The notes under the pieces: generated by a model
Databases searched by the model: none
The model's input: only the letters and a program-made list of their open reading frames with translations
Told to the model about the DNA's origin: nothing
Assembly (NCBI RefSeq): GCF_020829665.1
Contig: NZ_JAIVFT010000004.1
Span: forward strand, 379,613-443,612
Direction of reading: 5' to 3'
Origin: Nostoc sp. CHAB 5824
Lineage (GTDB): Bacteria > Cyanobacteriota > Cyanobacteriia > Cyanobacteriales > Nostocaceae
DNA: 64,000 nucleotides
Shown here: positions 53,178 through 61,547 of the stretch, in pieces
How positions within the stretch are numbered: the stretch's first letter is position 1
How the letters are laid out: each line of letters begins with the position of its first letter
Position numbers and translations under genes: made by a program

Positions 53178-53987
53178 TCAATTTTCATCAAATTTTAAAA
53201 GCTCACTTAAATTCAACAATTTTGGAGCCTCCTTACTTACAATTAATGGCAGTTTACCATTCCACTTTTCTATTGCTTGCCTTTGCAGAATTTCTGGAGT
53301 TAAACCGTCACGTAATAATTTATGCGCCTCAGCCTCTCCTTTTGCTAAATTAACTTTTGCCTCAGCCTCTTTTGTTGCTTTTAGCGCGATAAACTCTGCT
53401 CGTTTTGCTTCTTGTTCAGCAATCTGCTTTGCCTCCACCGCCTCACCAAATCTTTCTGAAAAATGGACATGAACTAGAGAAATATCATCAACTGCAACGT
53501 GATAACTACTTAGTCGTGTGGACAATGCATCATCTACTCCACCTTTTACTTCTCCTCGTTTAGTAATAATTTCTTCGGCAGTATACTTTGCCATTACTGC
53601 TTTTAGCACTTCTTCAACTGCTGGGTTAATAATCCGAATAACTACATTTTGTTCATCTCCAATTTCCTGAAAAATAGCATTTGCTTCCTGGGGAATAATA
53701 TGCCAGTTGAGAGCAACATCAGTGAAAACATTTTGTAAATCTTTAGAAGAAGCCTCAGCCGAAATTTCCTGCTTTTGGACTCGAATACTCAACTTTTTTA
53801 CAGTATTAACTACAGGAATAATTAAGTGAAGTCCTTCACCTAATATCTGGTTTTGTACTTCACCAAATTTCATCAAGACACCACGTTCACCTGCATTTAC
53901 AATCACACAAGGCGTGAGGAAGAGAGTTATCAAAAACAAAAGAGCAGTCAGTTTTCCGGCACTGTTAAAAGTTGTATTTTTTTTCAT
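53178..53987 (-). CDS. Prohibitin-like SPFH/Band 7 protein
   Basis: The product (about 269 residues from the ATG at 53987) has one N-terminal membrane segment (about 11-32, LTALLFLITLFLTPCVIVNA), the SPFH domain (about 33-200; GERGVLMKFGEVQNQILGEG, VFTDVALNWHI, RINPAVEEVLKAV-like) and a coiled-coil tail rich in Glu/Lys/Ala. Prohibitins form ring complexes in the membrane and act as chaperones or protease cofactors. The upstream in-frame ATG at 54023 would add 12 residues and is less likely. It has no FtsH neighbour here. Confidence 0.85.
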   Translation of the reverse strand: MKKNTTFNSAGKLTALLFLITLFLTPCVIVNAGERGVLMKFGEVQNQILGEGLHLIIPVVNTVKKLSIRVQKQEISAEASSKDLQNVFTDVALNWHIIPQEANAIFQEIGDEQNVVIRIINPAVEEVLKAVMAKYTAEEIITKRGEVKGGVDDALSTRLSSYHVAVDDISLVHVHFSERFGEAVEAKQIAEQEAKRAEFIALKATKEAEAKVNLAKGEAEAHKLLRDGLTPEILQRQAIEKWNGKLPLIVSKEAPKLLNLSELLKFDEN

Positions 53988-54023
53988 CTGTGTGAAACAT
54001 GTATGCGTCTGGTATACAGACAC

Positions 54024-54360
54024 ATATTTAGAAGTTGGAAGCTTTTTCCACTCATGCTCTTATAAGTTCGGCTTTAAGTCAATTTTCATATCACTCTAGA
54101 CAAGGTAACAAATCAGTATTACCAATAAATAGCAAGTCCTTGACTGAGCAGTTAATGTGTTGAATATACAGGCATATAGTTCAGCCGCCAGTGTGTACTT
54201 TACTACCTCAACTTGGATCTAGTGAACCTTAGGGTGGCTTTATGTTTACCTAAATTACTGTAATAATATCGAAAAAGCGTAGTATTTGAAAAGGTAAGTT
54301 TGCCCTTAATTGAAAAAAGCAGCAGGACAAATCACACTGTTCGCAACCCATGTATTACAT
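54024..54360. other. Intergenic region without a visible gene
   Basis: Nothing beyond AT-rich sequence was recognised between the start of the prohibitin-like gene and the end of the ADP-ribosylglycohydrolase gene. Confidence 0.4.
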
Positions 54361-55207
54361 TTAGCTCATCTTTTTGTTTACCAAACTCATCAACTGTTTA
54401 TCCAAGTGGATGAGGTAATCTCTACCGTAAGCTCCATTTTCTAAGCCTGTAACGAGATGATTGGGAATGTCTTGTCTAATTTCATCGCTACAAGAACCAG
54501 CAGCCAGTGCAATAGCAGCTACTGTATACTACATCCCCGGTAAAAGCGATACAATCTTGTAAAAGTTCGCTCATGCTGTCATTTCGCATCACGGCAGTAA
54601 TCGCAGCCCTGACGCTCATCCAACCTTTGGACTTTACTTTACCTTCCCACGGTTTAGACCACTCCCCAGAAACATAACCTTCGAGAAACTGTCCTAATTT
54701 GCGTTTTGCTCCCAGTCGATAGATAAAATAATGTGACATCAGGGCAGCCGCAACAGCAGCATTGATTCCATCGGGTGTATTGTGGGTAATTGCCGCTTGA
54801 ATTGTTGCCGCCTCAATGACTTTTTCTGGTGTCTGATAGATGCCAATGGGGGCTGCACGCATCGCCGCCCCACTTTTGTCACTATCAGGGTTAATTTTGA
54901 TTAAAAACTCTTCCCCATCTTGAATTTCTCTCAGAAAATGGTAGAAGTTTCGAGCATAACCTTCTCTCTTATCGCGTTTGAAGGCTCTAACAAAACTATC
55001 GGCTAGAACTTCTGGCGTCCACGGTATTTGAGCAACAATTACTTCTGCAATGGCAATGCTCATCTGCGTGTCGTCGGTGTAGCTACCAGGATTGAGTCGA
55101 AAACGCGGATGTTCGACGTATCGACTCAAATCGTTGTTAACGATTATCTCATCAGCATATTCAAAGCCTGCACCGTAGGCATCTGCAATCGCTAACTCTA
55201 GCAGCAT
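54361..55207 (-). pseudogene. ADP-ribosylglycohydrolase-family gene with a frameshift
   Basis: The frame encodes an ADP-ribosyl-arginine or -serine hydrolase type protein (GAGFEYADEI, the metal motif PGSYTDDTQMS, IQAAITHNTPDG). At about 54528 one extra base shifts the frame just after IAFTGDV, giving a premature stop at 54488. Without that base the translation continues DTVAAIALAAGSCSDEIRQD to a stop at 54361, restoring the GDVDTVAAIAL metal motif of the family. The second metal site is therefore lost unless the shift is a sequencing error or is corrected. The gene follows the NUDIX gene by 7 bases, so it sits in the folK-NUDIX operon. Confidence 0.75.
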
Positions 55208-55214
55208 ATTGGTA

Positions 55215-55763
55215 TTAAACTAAAAACGGACGCGCCAGAAAAAAGCTAGAAACTGATTTAGCATCTACCGGCTCTCCCTCCAGAATCGCTTTCTCTAATT
55301 CTTCAGGAGTCAAAAACACAGTTTCGATATCCTCGTCTCCATCTTGTGGTGGTGGTGTCTCCAGCTTTTCCAAATCTCGCGCCAGAAATGCATAGATAAT
55401 TTCATCAGAATAGCCGGGAGCTAGGAAAAATTCGCCTAGTTTGTCCCATTTTTGGGCACTATAGCCAGTTTCTTCTGCGATTTCACGCTGTATTGTCTCT
55501 AAAGGTTCTTCATTTGCTTCCACTGTCCCCGCCGGAAATTCTAATATCCGTCCCTGAATTGCAAAACGATACTGGCGCACGAGTACAAGTTTACCCTCTG
55601 GCGTTACCGGCACAGCTAGAGCGCCACCAGGGTGACGAATACATTCCCATTCTCCTTCCGATTTATTAGGCAAACGCAAGCGATTAACTTCAAAATCAAA
55701 CTTGCGTCCTTTATAAAACAAGCGTTGTCTTAGTAGTTGTGGTAATTCTCTACCTAATGGCAT
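55215..55763 (-). CDS. NUDIX hydrolase, ADP-ribose pyrophosphatase type
   Basis: The 182-residue protein has a complete Nudix box from about 80 to 102: GTVEANEEPLETIQREIAEE followed by TGY. The upstream segments VRQYRFAIQGRILEFPAGTV and a later proline-rich loop are typical of ADP-ribose pyrophosphatases. It would split ADP-ribose into AMP and ribose-5-phosphate. The next gene downstream (7 bases) is an ADP-ribosylglycohydrolase, which releases ADP-ribose, so the two form a salvage pair. folK lies 68 bases upstream. Confidence 0.9.
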   Translation of the reverse strand: MPLGRELPQLLRQRLFYKGRKFDFEVNRLRLPNKSEGEWECIRHPGGALAVPVTPEGKLVLVRQYRFAIQGRILEFPAGTVEANEEPLETIQREIAEETGYSAQKWDKLGEFFLAPGYSDEIIYAFLARDLEKLETPPPQDGDEDIETVFLTPEELEKAILEGEPVDAKSVSSFFLARPFLV

Positions 55764-55831
55764 AGTAAAATCTGATTATCTGTGAATACAGAGGTGAAAT
55801 CAGCGTTCTTCTGCGTTTAAGGATGGTATTT

Positions 55832-56347
55832 TTAATTGCCCATCAATAAATGTACATCAGAACAGTCTACCTCCTTCAGCAGTTCTTTAATAACACACCC
55901 GGATACTGGTTCTATCCAATTTGGGGCAATTTCTGCCAGTGGTACTAACACAAAGGCCCGATCCCGCATTCGCGGATGGGGAATTTGGAGATTTGGTGTA
56001 TCCACAATAAAGTCATCAAATAATAACAAATCTAAATCCAGGGTTCGTGGCCCCCATCGTTCCTGACGCACACGGCCAAATTGTTGTTCAATTTCTAACA
56101 AAATTTCTAATAACTGCTGGGCTGTGATTTCTACCTGCAATGTGACACAGCCATTTAGGTAATCTGGCTGTGGTGGCCCTACAGCTTTAGTTTGGTACCA
56201 ATTGGATCTGGCTTCTAAGTGAATACCTGGTGTTTGAGCTAAAATCTCTATAGCTGCTTCTAAAATTATCTGTGAATCGCCGATATTACTACCAAGTGCA
56301 ATGGCGCTTCGTCTGGGTTTTGCGTAGGCGTAGCTCGCCGTAGGCAT
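55832..56347 (-). CDS. folK: 6-hydroxymethyl-7,8-dihydropterin pyrophosphokinase
   Basis: The 171-residue HPPK transfers pyrophosphate from ATP to the pterin in folate synthesis. Signature elements are IALGSNIGDSQIILEAAIEI, RWGPRTLDLDLLLFDD (active-site motif) and IPHPRMRDRAFVLVPLAEI. The start is ATG 56347 with TAAGGAG seven bases before; an upstream ATG at 56455 is not needed. The first nine residues MPTASYAYA are encoded by a 29 bp dispersed repeat that supplies this ATG. It begins an operon with the NUDIX and ADP-ribosylglycohydrolase genes. Confidence 0.95.
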   Translation of the reverse strand: MPTASYAYAKPRRSAIALGSNIGDSQIILEAAIEILAQTPGIHLEARSNWYQTKAVGPPQPDYLNGCVTLQVEITAQQLLEILLEIEQQFGRVRQERWGPRTLDLDLLLFDDFIVDTPNLQIPHPRMRDRAFVLVPLAEIAPNWIEPVSGCVIKELLKEVDCSDVHLLMGN

Positions 56348-56350
56348 CGC
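56322..56350 (-). repeat. 29 bp small dispersed repeat that supplies the folK start codon
   Basis: This is the inverted copy of the repeat at 11154, 18802 and 51674. Its fourth to sixth bases are the ATG of folK, read as MPTASYAYA. The Shine-Dalgarno lies just outside the repeat. Confidence 0.8.
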
Positions 56351-56745
56351 ACTCTCCTTAAGTAAGCCGTTTTTTGGCTGTCTTTGTGGATACTTGCTGC
56401 ACCTGTTCCAGAAAACGCCAATAATATATTTATTTATATTCCGAATATTTATCAAAATTACATTAGTTTTACAAAACTAATGTAATTAAATCTCAAAAAC
56501 ATTATTTTATGGTGAATTTAGTTAATTATTTATAGGATATTATACTAACACAATGGTGGTGCGCTAACCCCAAAGCTGATTGATGGTGGTTATATAGTTA
56601 CTACTTTGAGCGAGGAACTGACGTGGGGAAGCTTACCTCCTGGTTCAAGCGAAGACCAACTAATTTGAGTGACTCTGGACAAGGAGGAACAAATGAGAGC
56701 TTACCACCAGCACATCTGGCGCAGGCGAGGTAGTTACTGAGCAAA
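56351..56745. other. folK-PBP divergent intergenic region
   Basis: Besides the folK ribosome site it contains a 15 bp perfect hairpin (56456-56487) and a leader of the penicillin-binding protein gene with no other recognised signal. No gene is visible. Confidence 0.5.
56456..56487. promoter_or_regulatory. Perfect 15 bp AT-rich inverted repeat
   Basis: AATTACATTAGTTTT and AAAACTAATGTAATT are exact reverse complements separated by AC. It lies about 110 bases upstream of folK and 260 bases upstream of the PBP gene. It could be a repressor site or a hairpin; there is no poly-T following. Confidence 0.4.
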
Positions 56746-59013
56746 ATGAAAATTTTACCATCTAGGATGAGGGTCAATCAGTCAACTGGCGGTAAACCAC
56801 TCTATCGTCGCATCTGGTTTTGGGCAGGCTTAGGTGTAAGTGGTGGGATAGTTGCGTTTATCTACGGTGTCAGTTTAATAGATCGGACTTTGCCAGATCA
56901 GGCCAAGTTGAATGCCGTGGTTAGAGAGCAAACACTGACCATTAAAGCCGCTGATGGAACTATATTACAACAACAAGGTGAAGCCGCCAGAGAACAGCTA
57001 AAGCTGGAACAAATACCAGATAATTTAAAAAAAGCTTTCATTGCCTCAGAAGATAGAAGATTTAAACAACACAACGGAGTTGATCCTCAAGGTATTGTCA
57101 GAGCGGGTTTTAATAATTTGCGATCGCAAGGTGTGGTCGAAGGTGCTAGCACCATCACCCAACAGCTAGCACGGATTCTTTTCTTGAAACAAGAACAGAC
57201 AATCTGGCGCAAACTCAAAGAAGTCCGTCTAGCACAAAAGATGGAGAACGAATTAACCAAAGATCAGATTCTAGAGCGTTACCTGAATCTGGTTTATTTG
57301 GGAGGTGGAGCTTATGGTGTGGCAGATGCATCCTGGGTATACTTTAGTAAATCGCCAGACCAGCTTTCCCTAGCCCAAATGGCAACGATTGCTGGATTAG
57401 CTCCTGCTCCTAGCTTATACGCTCCAGACAAGAATCCCGAAGCGGCGAAACGGCGGCGGGACTTGGTATTGCTACGGATGCAAGAAGATAAAGTAATTAC
57501 ACCAGAGCAAAGGCAGGCAGCAGCCCAAGAACCACTAACTCTTAGAACCAGTTTACCCAAGCGAATGCAAGTAGAATCACCCTACTTTACTAGCTACATC
57601 CAAAAAGAATTGCCGAAGTACATTTCTCCTAACGTGCTAGCAAGTGAGGGATTAATAGTAGAAACCACACTGAATCCGACTTGGCAGAAAGTCGCAGAAG
57701 AGGCGGTTGCCAAAACGCTGCGAAATCAAGGACGCTGGGAGAACTTTAAGCAAGCAGCAATGGTAGCCATTGACCCCCGCAGCGGTGAAATTAAGGCAAT
57801 GGTTGGGGGAAAAGATTTTGGTAAAAACCAGTTTAATCGAGTTACCCAGGCACAACGACAGCCAGGATCGACATTTAAAGGGTTTGTATATGCTACTGCG
57901 ATCGCTAGCGGTAAAAGCCCCTACGATAGCTACGAAGATGCGCCCTTTGTCGTAGACGGCTACGAACCGAAAAACTATAGTGAAAGATTTCGCGGTTCAA
58001 TGAACATCCGAGATGCCCTCACCCGCTCTATTAATATTATTGCGGTGAAGGTGTTGATTGATGTGGGATTTACGCCAACGATTAAACTTGCCCATGATAT
58101 GGGGATCAAATCTGAACTCAAGCCTACCTACTCCTTGGCTCTCGGCTCGAATGAAGTGAATCTGCTAGAGTTGACCAGCGCCTATGGCAGTTTTGCAACT
58201 CAGGGATTGCACACAGAACCTCATGGTATTACTCGCATTCTCAACCGCCAAGGCAAGGTGATCTGGTCAGCTAATTTCAAGTCGAAACGCGCTCTTGACG
58301 CTGACAGTGCCGCCATCATGACTTGGATGCTACGCAACGTAGTGGAAGCGGGGACTGGTGGTGCTGCCCAATTAGATAATAGACCAGTTGCTGGCAAGAC
58401 CGGCACCTCTGACGAAGCCCGCGATTTATGGTTTATTGGCTACATTCCGCAGATGGTGACAGGGGTCTGGCTAGGTAACGATGATAATCGCCCCACATAC
58501 GGCAGTAGTGGTAGCGCTGCTTACACCTGGCACGAATTTATGGAAAAAGCGGCAGAGGGTATACCTATAGAAAAGTTTCCTAAACGCCCCAAGTTAGAAG
58601 GTCGTAAAGGTACCATCAAAGCCCAGTCCATCAAGCCCAAACAAGTACTGAATCGTTCTATTGACTCTGATAATGACTCAGAAGGAGAAAGTGCTAGAAA
58701 TTCTGAAGAGAATAGTTCATCTAGGAGACGTAGGAGGAGGAGAAGCTATTCTCAAGAAGAACAGCAATCGAGCGATTATACCCCAAGACGGAGAAGGCGC
58801 GATCGCAGCCAAGAATCAAGTTCCACTAACTCTTCCTCAGAGTCATCTGCTCCACGGCGGCGATCTAAATCTAGATATAGAAGAGTAGAATCTGATTCTT
58901 CTCCCCCGCCTCGAAGAACTCGGCGATCTTCCTCTCCCGCAAATAGTTCCGGTTCTTCAGGTTCTTCATCGTCACAGCCATCCTGGCGGGATAGACTTAG
59001 ACCTTCTAATTGA
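56746..59013 (+). CDS. Class A penicillin-binding protein (PBP1A type)
   Basis: The 755-residue bifunctional cell-wall enzyme has an N-terminal membrane helix (about 25-47), a GT51 transglycosylase domain (about 80-250; IASEDRRFKQHNGVDPQGIV, GASTITQQLARILFL) and a transpeptidase domain (about 320-610; PGSTFKGFVY with STFK, SINIIAV with the SxN Ser-Ile-Asn, VAGKTGTSDEARDLWF with KTGT). It links glycan chains in the periplasm. The last about 120 residues are a low-complexity Ser/Arg/Glu/Pro tail with blocks of six or seven arginines. The tail is likely disordered and may bind anionic polymers. Confidence 0.95.
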   Translation: MKILPSRMRVNQSTGGKPLYRRIWFWAGLGVSGGIVAFIYGVSLIDRTLPDQAKLNAVVREQTLTIKAADGTILQQQGEAAREQLKLEQIPDNLKKAFIASEDRRFKQHNGVDPQGIVRAGFNNLRSQGVVEGASTITQQLARILFLKQEQTIWRKLKEVRLAQKMENELTKDQILERYLNLVYLGGGAYGVADASWVYFSKSPDQLSLAQMATIAGLAPAPSLYAPDKNPEAAKRRRDLVLLRMQEDKVITPEQRQAAAQEPLTLRTSLPKRMQVESPYFTSYIQKELPKYISPNVLASEGLIVETTLNPTWQKVAEEAVAKTLRNQGRWENFKQAAMVAIDPRSGEIKAMVGGKDFGKNQFNRVTQAQRQPGSTFKGFVYATAIASGKSPYDSYEDAPFVVDGYEPKNYSERFRGSMNIRDALTRSINIIAVKVLIDVGFTPTIKLAHDMGIKSELKPTYSLALGSNEVNLLELTSAYGSFATQGLHTEPHGITRILNRQGKVIWSANFKSKRALDADSAAIMTWMLRNVVEAGTGGAAQLDNRPVAGKTGTSDEARDLWFIGYIPQMVTGVWLGNDDNRPTYGSSGSAAYTWHEFMEKAAEGIPIEKFPKRPKLEGRKGTIKAQSIKPKQVLNRSIDSDNDSEGESARNSEENSSSRRRRRRRSYSQEEQQSSDYTPRRRRRDRSQESSSTNSSSESSAPRRRSKSRYRRVESDSSPPPRRTRRSSSPANSSGSSGSSSSQPSWRDRLRPSN

Positions 59014-59022
59014 GGAGTGGGC

Positions 59023-59130
59023 ATTGGGCATGGGGAAGAGGCAGAGGGGAAGATGATGGGGAGCAGGGAGCAGGGAGCAGGGGGAAAATTCCTCTCCTCT
59101 GCCCCCTGACCCCTGCCCCTCTGCCTCTTT
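59023..59130. repeat. G-rich and C-rich heptamer-like repeat with inverted halves
   Basis: GGGAGCA units (GGGAGCAGGGAGCAGGG) are followed by CCCCTG units (TGCCCCCTGACCCCTGCCCC), giving complementary halves able to fold. Similar sequences are seen at 7021-7050 and 9511-9540. No coding content. Confidence 0.6.
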
Positions 59131-59236
59131 TCTGTGCAATATAAAGTTGCTTAAACTAAACTCCGGGGGGATGTTAGGTGATACGCTCATTTTGTAGTGT
59201 GTTAACTACTGTTACCTAACTTTGGAGAATATACTC

Positions 59237-59461
59237 ATGCATTTATTTATGCAGACAACAGCACCAGCCATAGATGCTGCCCCTCATTTTCCTTTTGCTT
59301 TCACCTTGGTGTATGTCGTTGGTTTTATTGCTGCTGTAACCATTGGTTCAATAGCTTGGTACAACTCGAAACGCCCCGCAGGTTGGGAAAGCAAAGAGCG
59401 TCCTGATTTTGTGCCTAAGGTTGATAAAGAAGAAACTCCAGGTCTCGGTGAACCGAAGTAA
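59237..59461 (+). CDS. Small single-helix thylakoid-type protein, Psb35-like
   Basis: The 74-residue protein has one membrane helix (about 22-42, FTLVYVVGFIAAVTIGSIAW) and a conserved polar tail with WYNSKRPAGWESKERPDFVP. The pattern resembles the Synechocystis Ssl2148 (Psb35) family, a factor of the CP47 assembly module of photosystem II; this is from memory and uncertain. ATG 59237 has GGAG at a good distance; a TTG at 59222 is possible. It lies alone between the PBP gene and the TerB gene. Confidence 0.6.
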   Translation: MHLFMQTTAPAIDAAPHFPFAFTLVYVVGFIAAVTIGSIAWYNSKRPAGWESKERPDFVPKVDKEETPGLGEPK

Positions 59462-59591
59462 TAAGCAGTAATGAGTGATGAGTAATGAGTGCCCAGGTGT
59501 GAGTGCGAAATTTAAAAATCATCTATCTTAAGACGTGATTCTTTGCCTCTTGTCAACTCATAACTCATAACTCATAACTTTTAACTCCCTG

Positions 59592-60014
59592 TTAGTTTTG
59601 CACTTCAACCCAACGACGGTAAAGCTTTTGAATTTGTTTGAGAAGTGCAGTGTGAGCCGGTTGAGTTGAGTCAGTCGGCTTGACTATATCCTGCAATTGA
59701 GTCAGGAGTCTGGCTTCTTCAACGGCAACTTCACCATCGCTATAAATTAAGCCACTGATGGCTTCAATCAGATTTTCACAATCTTCAGGGCTGGGGCGAT
59801 CGCCTAAATACTCCCGCACCCAGTCATAGCATTCTTTTGGTTGTACAGGAACGAATTCGTACAGCCAAGGCTTAATTTCTGGATCGTTAGCTAAACCTTT
59901 TGCTTGAGCTATTTCGCGGAGATATTGCCGTTCTTCTGGTTGGATTCTGCCATCGATCCAGGCTGCTCCAATCAGGATTTTAACTAAGTTTTTGACATTG
60001 GAAGGGGTAACCAT
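59592..60014 (-). CDS. TerB-family tellurite-resistance-like protein
   Basis: The 140-residue cytosolic protein is one TerB-like helical domain: VKNLVKILIGAAWIDGRIQP with the acidic DGR-x-x-x-E pattern near the N-terminus and ISGLIYSDGEVAVEEARLL in the second half, where metal ions may bind. The role in cyanobacteria is unknown. AACTCAT heptamers lie just beyond its stop at 59553-59583. The next gene upstream is rsmB, 57 bases away on the same strand. Confidence 0.85.
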   Translation of the reverse strand: MVTPSNVKNLVKILIGAAWIDGRIQPEERQYLREIAQAKGLANDPEIKPWLYEFVPVQPKECYDWVREYLGDRPSPEDCENLIEAISGLIYSDGEVAVEEARLLTQLQDIVKPTDSTQPAHTALLKQIQKLYRRWVEVQN

Positions 60015-60071
60015 TGCTGCCTCCTCTGGTAGATTCAGGCCTCCACCAAATCGTACAATCCCAAACCGTAT

Positions 60072-61454
60072 TCACTCGGAATTATTGGTTTTTCTTAAGC
60101 GCACCATAAAAAAGCCATCCATGTCCTGTTGATGAGGCCAAACTTTGAACCAACCTTGAGGCGTGCTATGGGCAAAATCAGGTAACTCAACGCCGCTGGG
60201 AGACTCAATTTGCCAATCAGGTGACTCAGCTAAAAATGCCGAAATCACTTCTTCATTTTCTGCTGGATGCAATGTACAGGTGGCATAAACTAGTACACCA
60301 CCAGATTTGACAAAAGTAGATGTATGTGTTAATAATTCTTTTTGCAGCACCGAAAGTTCGCGGACAGATTCTGGTGTCTGTCGCCAACGAGCATCAGCAT
60401 GACGGTGCATAGTTCCCAAACCAGAACATGGTGCATCAAGCAATACGCGGTCTGCGGTATTTTGAAATTGCTTGATGTGGCGGCTGTCGCCAGTGTAAAT
60501 TTGAATAGATTGTAAATTCAGTCGTTGAGAATTTTCTTGGAGTTTGCGAAGACGAGAAGGAGTGCGATCGCAAGCCCAAATTTTCCCTTTATCTGCCATT
60601 AACTCGGCGATGTGGGTTGTTTTACCCCCTGGTGCAGCACAGGCATCAATTACCACCTCACCTGGTTGGGGGTCAAGCAAATGACTTACCAATTGGGCGC
60701 TACTATCTTGTACAGTCCACCAACCCTCTTTGAAACCGGGTAATTTTTGAATTGATCCAACACTACCAATCAATCGTAAAGCTTGGGGTAAATGAGGAAT
60801 CCGTCTTACCAAAACACCAACAGATTGCAACGCCGCCTCAACTTCCTCGATTGAAGTGCAAAGTGGGTTGATACGCAAGTCAATTGTTGGTGATTGGTTC
60901 ATCCATTCACACAGTTTTTCTGTGTCGGTCAAACCCAGTTGTTCTAACCAAACTTGAATAATCCAGTCAGGAAAGCTGTGTAAAATGCCCAAGCGTTCCA
61001 CTGGGTTTTCTGGAAGTTGTAACGGATCGGTATGGAGAGATGAGGGAGTGTTTTCTTCCCCTGTTGCCCCTGCTTTTCTAATATACTGGCGTAATAGACC
61101 ATTAACAAAACCTGTTAGTCCAGAAAAACCGTTTTCTTTAGCGAGTTGGACGGTGGTATTAACAGCTGCTGAGGCGGGAATACGCTGTTGATAACGCAGT
61201 TGGTAGAAACCCAGGTGTAAGATGGTGCGAAGGTCTTGCGGTTGTTGATGAGATTTCTTTTTGGCGAGTTGATCAATCAGAGTATCAAGAGTGCGCTGCC
61301 TTCTGACACTCCCATAAACCAATTCTGTCACCAAGCGGCGATCGTTATCAGGCAAACTAACTTTTTGCAGTACTCTATCTAGGGCAACATCAGCATAAGC
61401 CCCCTTATGAACATCTCGCAGGGTGATAAAAGCTAGTTGACGGGGGTTTGTCAT
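60072..61454 (-). CDS. rsmB: 16S rRNA (cytosine-967-C5)-methyltransferase
   Basis: The 460-residue protein has an N-terminal NusB-like RNA-binding domain (about 1-150; TELVYGSVRRQRTLDTLIDQ) and a SAM-dependent methyltransferase domain (about 235-450). Motif I reads VIDACAAPGGKTTHIAELMA. The catalytic cysteine motif is LDAPCSGLGTMHRHADARWR, and YATCTLHPAENEEV contains the second Cys. It modifies 16S rRNA. It is likely transcribed with the downstream TerB gene. A palindromic repeat separates it from the invertase gene. Confidence 0.95.
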   Translation of the reverse strand: MTNPRQLAFITLRDVHKGAYADVALDRVLQKVSLPDNDRRLVTELVYGSVRRQRTLDTLIDQLAKKKSHQQPQDLRTILHLGFYQLRYQQRIPASAAVNTTVQLAKENGFSGLTGFVNGLLRQYIRKAGATGEENTPSSLHTDPLQLPENPVERLGILHSFPDWIIQVWLEQLGLTDTEKLCEWMNQSPTIDLRINPLCTSIEEVEAALQSVGVLVRRIPHLPQALRLIGSVGSIQKLPGFKEGWWTVQDSSAQLVSHLLDPQPGEVVIDACAAPGGKTTHIAELMADKGKIWACDRTPSRLRKLQENSQRLNLQSIQIYTGDSRHIKQFQNTADRVLLDAPCSGLGTMHRHADARWRQTPESVRELSVLQKELLTHTSTFVKSGGVLVYATCTLHPAENEEVISAFLAESPDWQIESPSGVELPDFAHSTPQGWFKVWPHQQDMDGFFMVRLRKTNNSE

Positions 61455-61508
61455 GGAAACATGGTTCAGGAGTCAGGAGGCTTTTGTATTCTAACTCCCA
61501 ACTCCCTA

Positions 61509-61536
61509 GTAGAGACGCGATTAATCGCGTCTCTAC
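61509..61536. terminator. Perfect 28 bp palindrome between inv and rsmB
   Basis: GTAGAGACGCGATT is followed directly by its reverse complement AATCGCGTCTCTAC. It lies just after the invertase gene (minus strand), where a terminator is expected. No T-run follows, and the sequence is a known type of Nostoc repeat. Confidence 0.5.
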
Positions 61537-61547
61537 TTCTAATTTCC

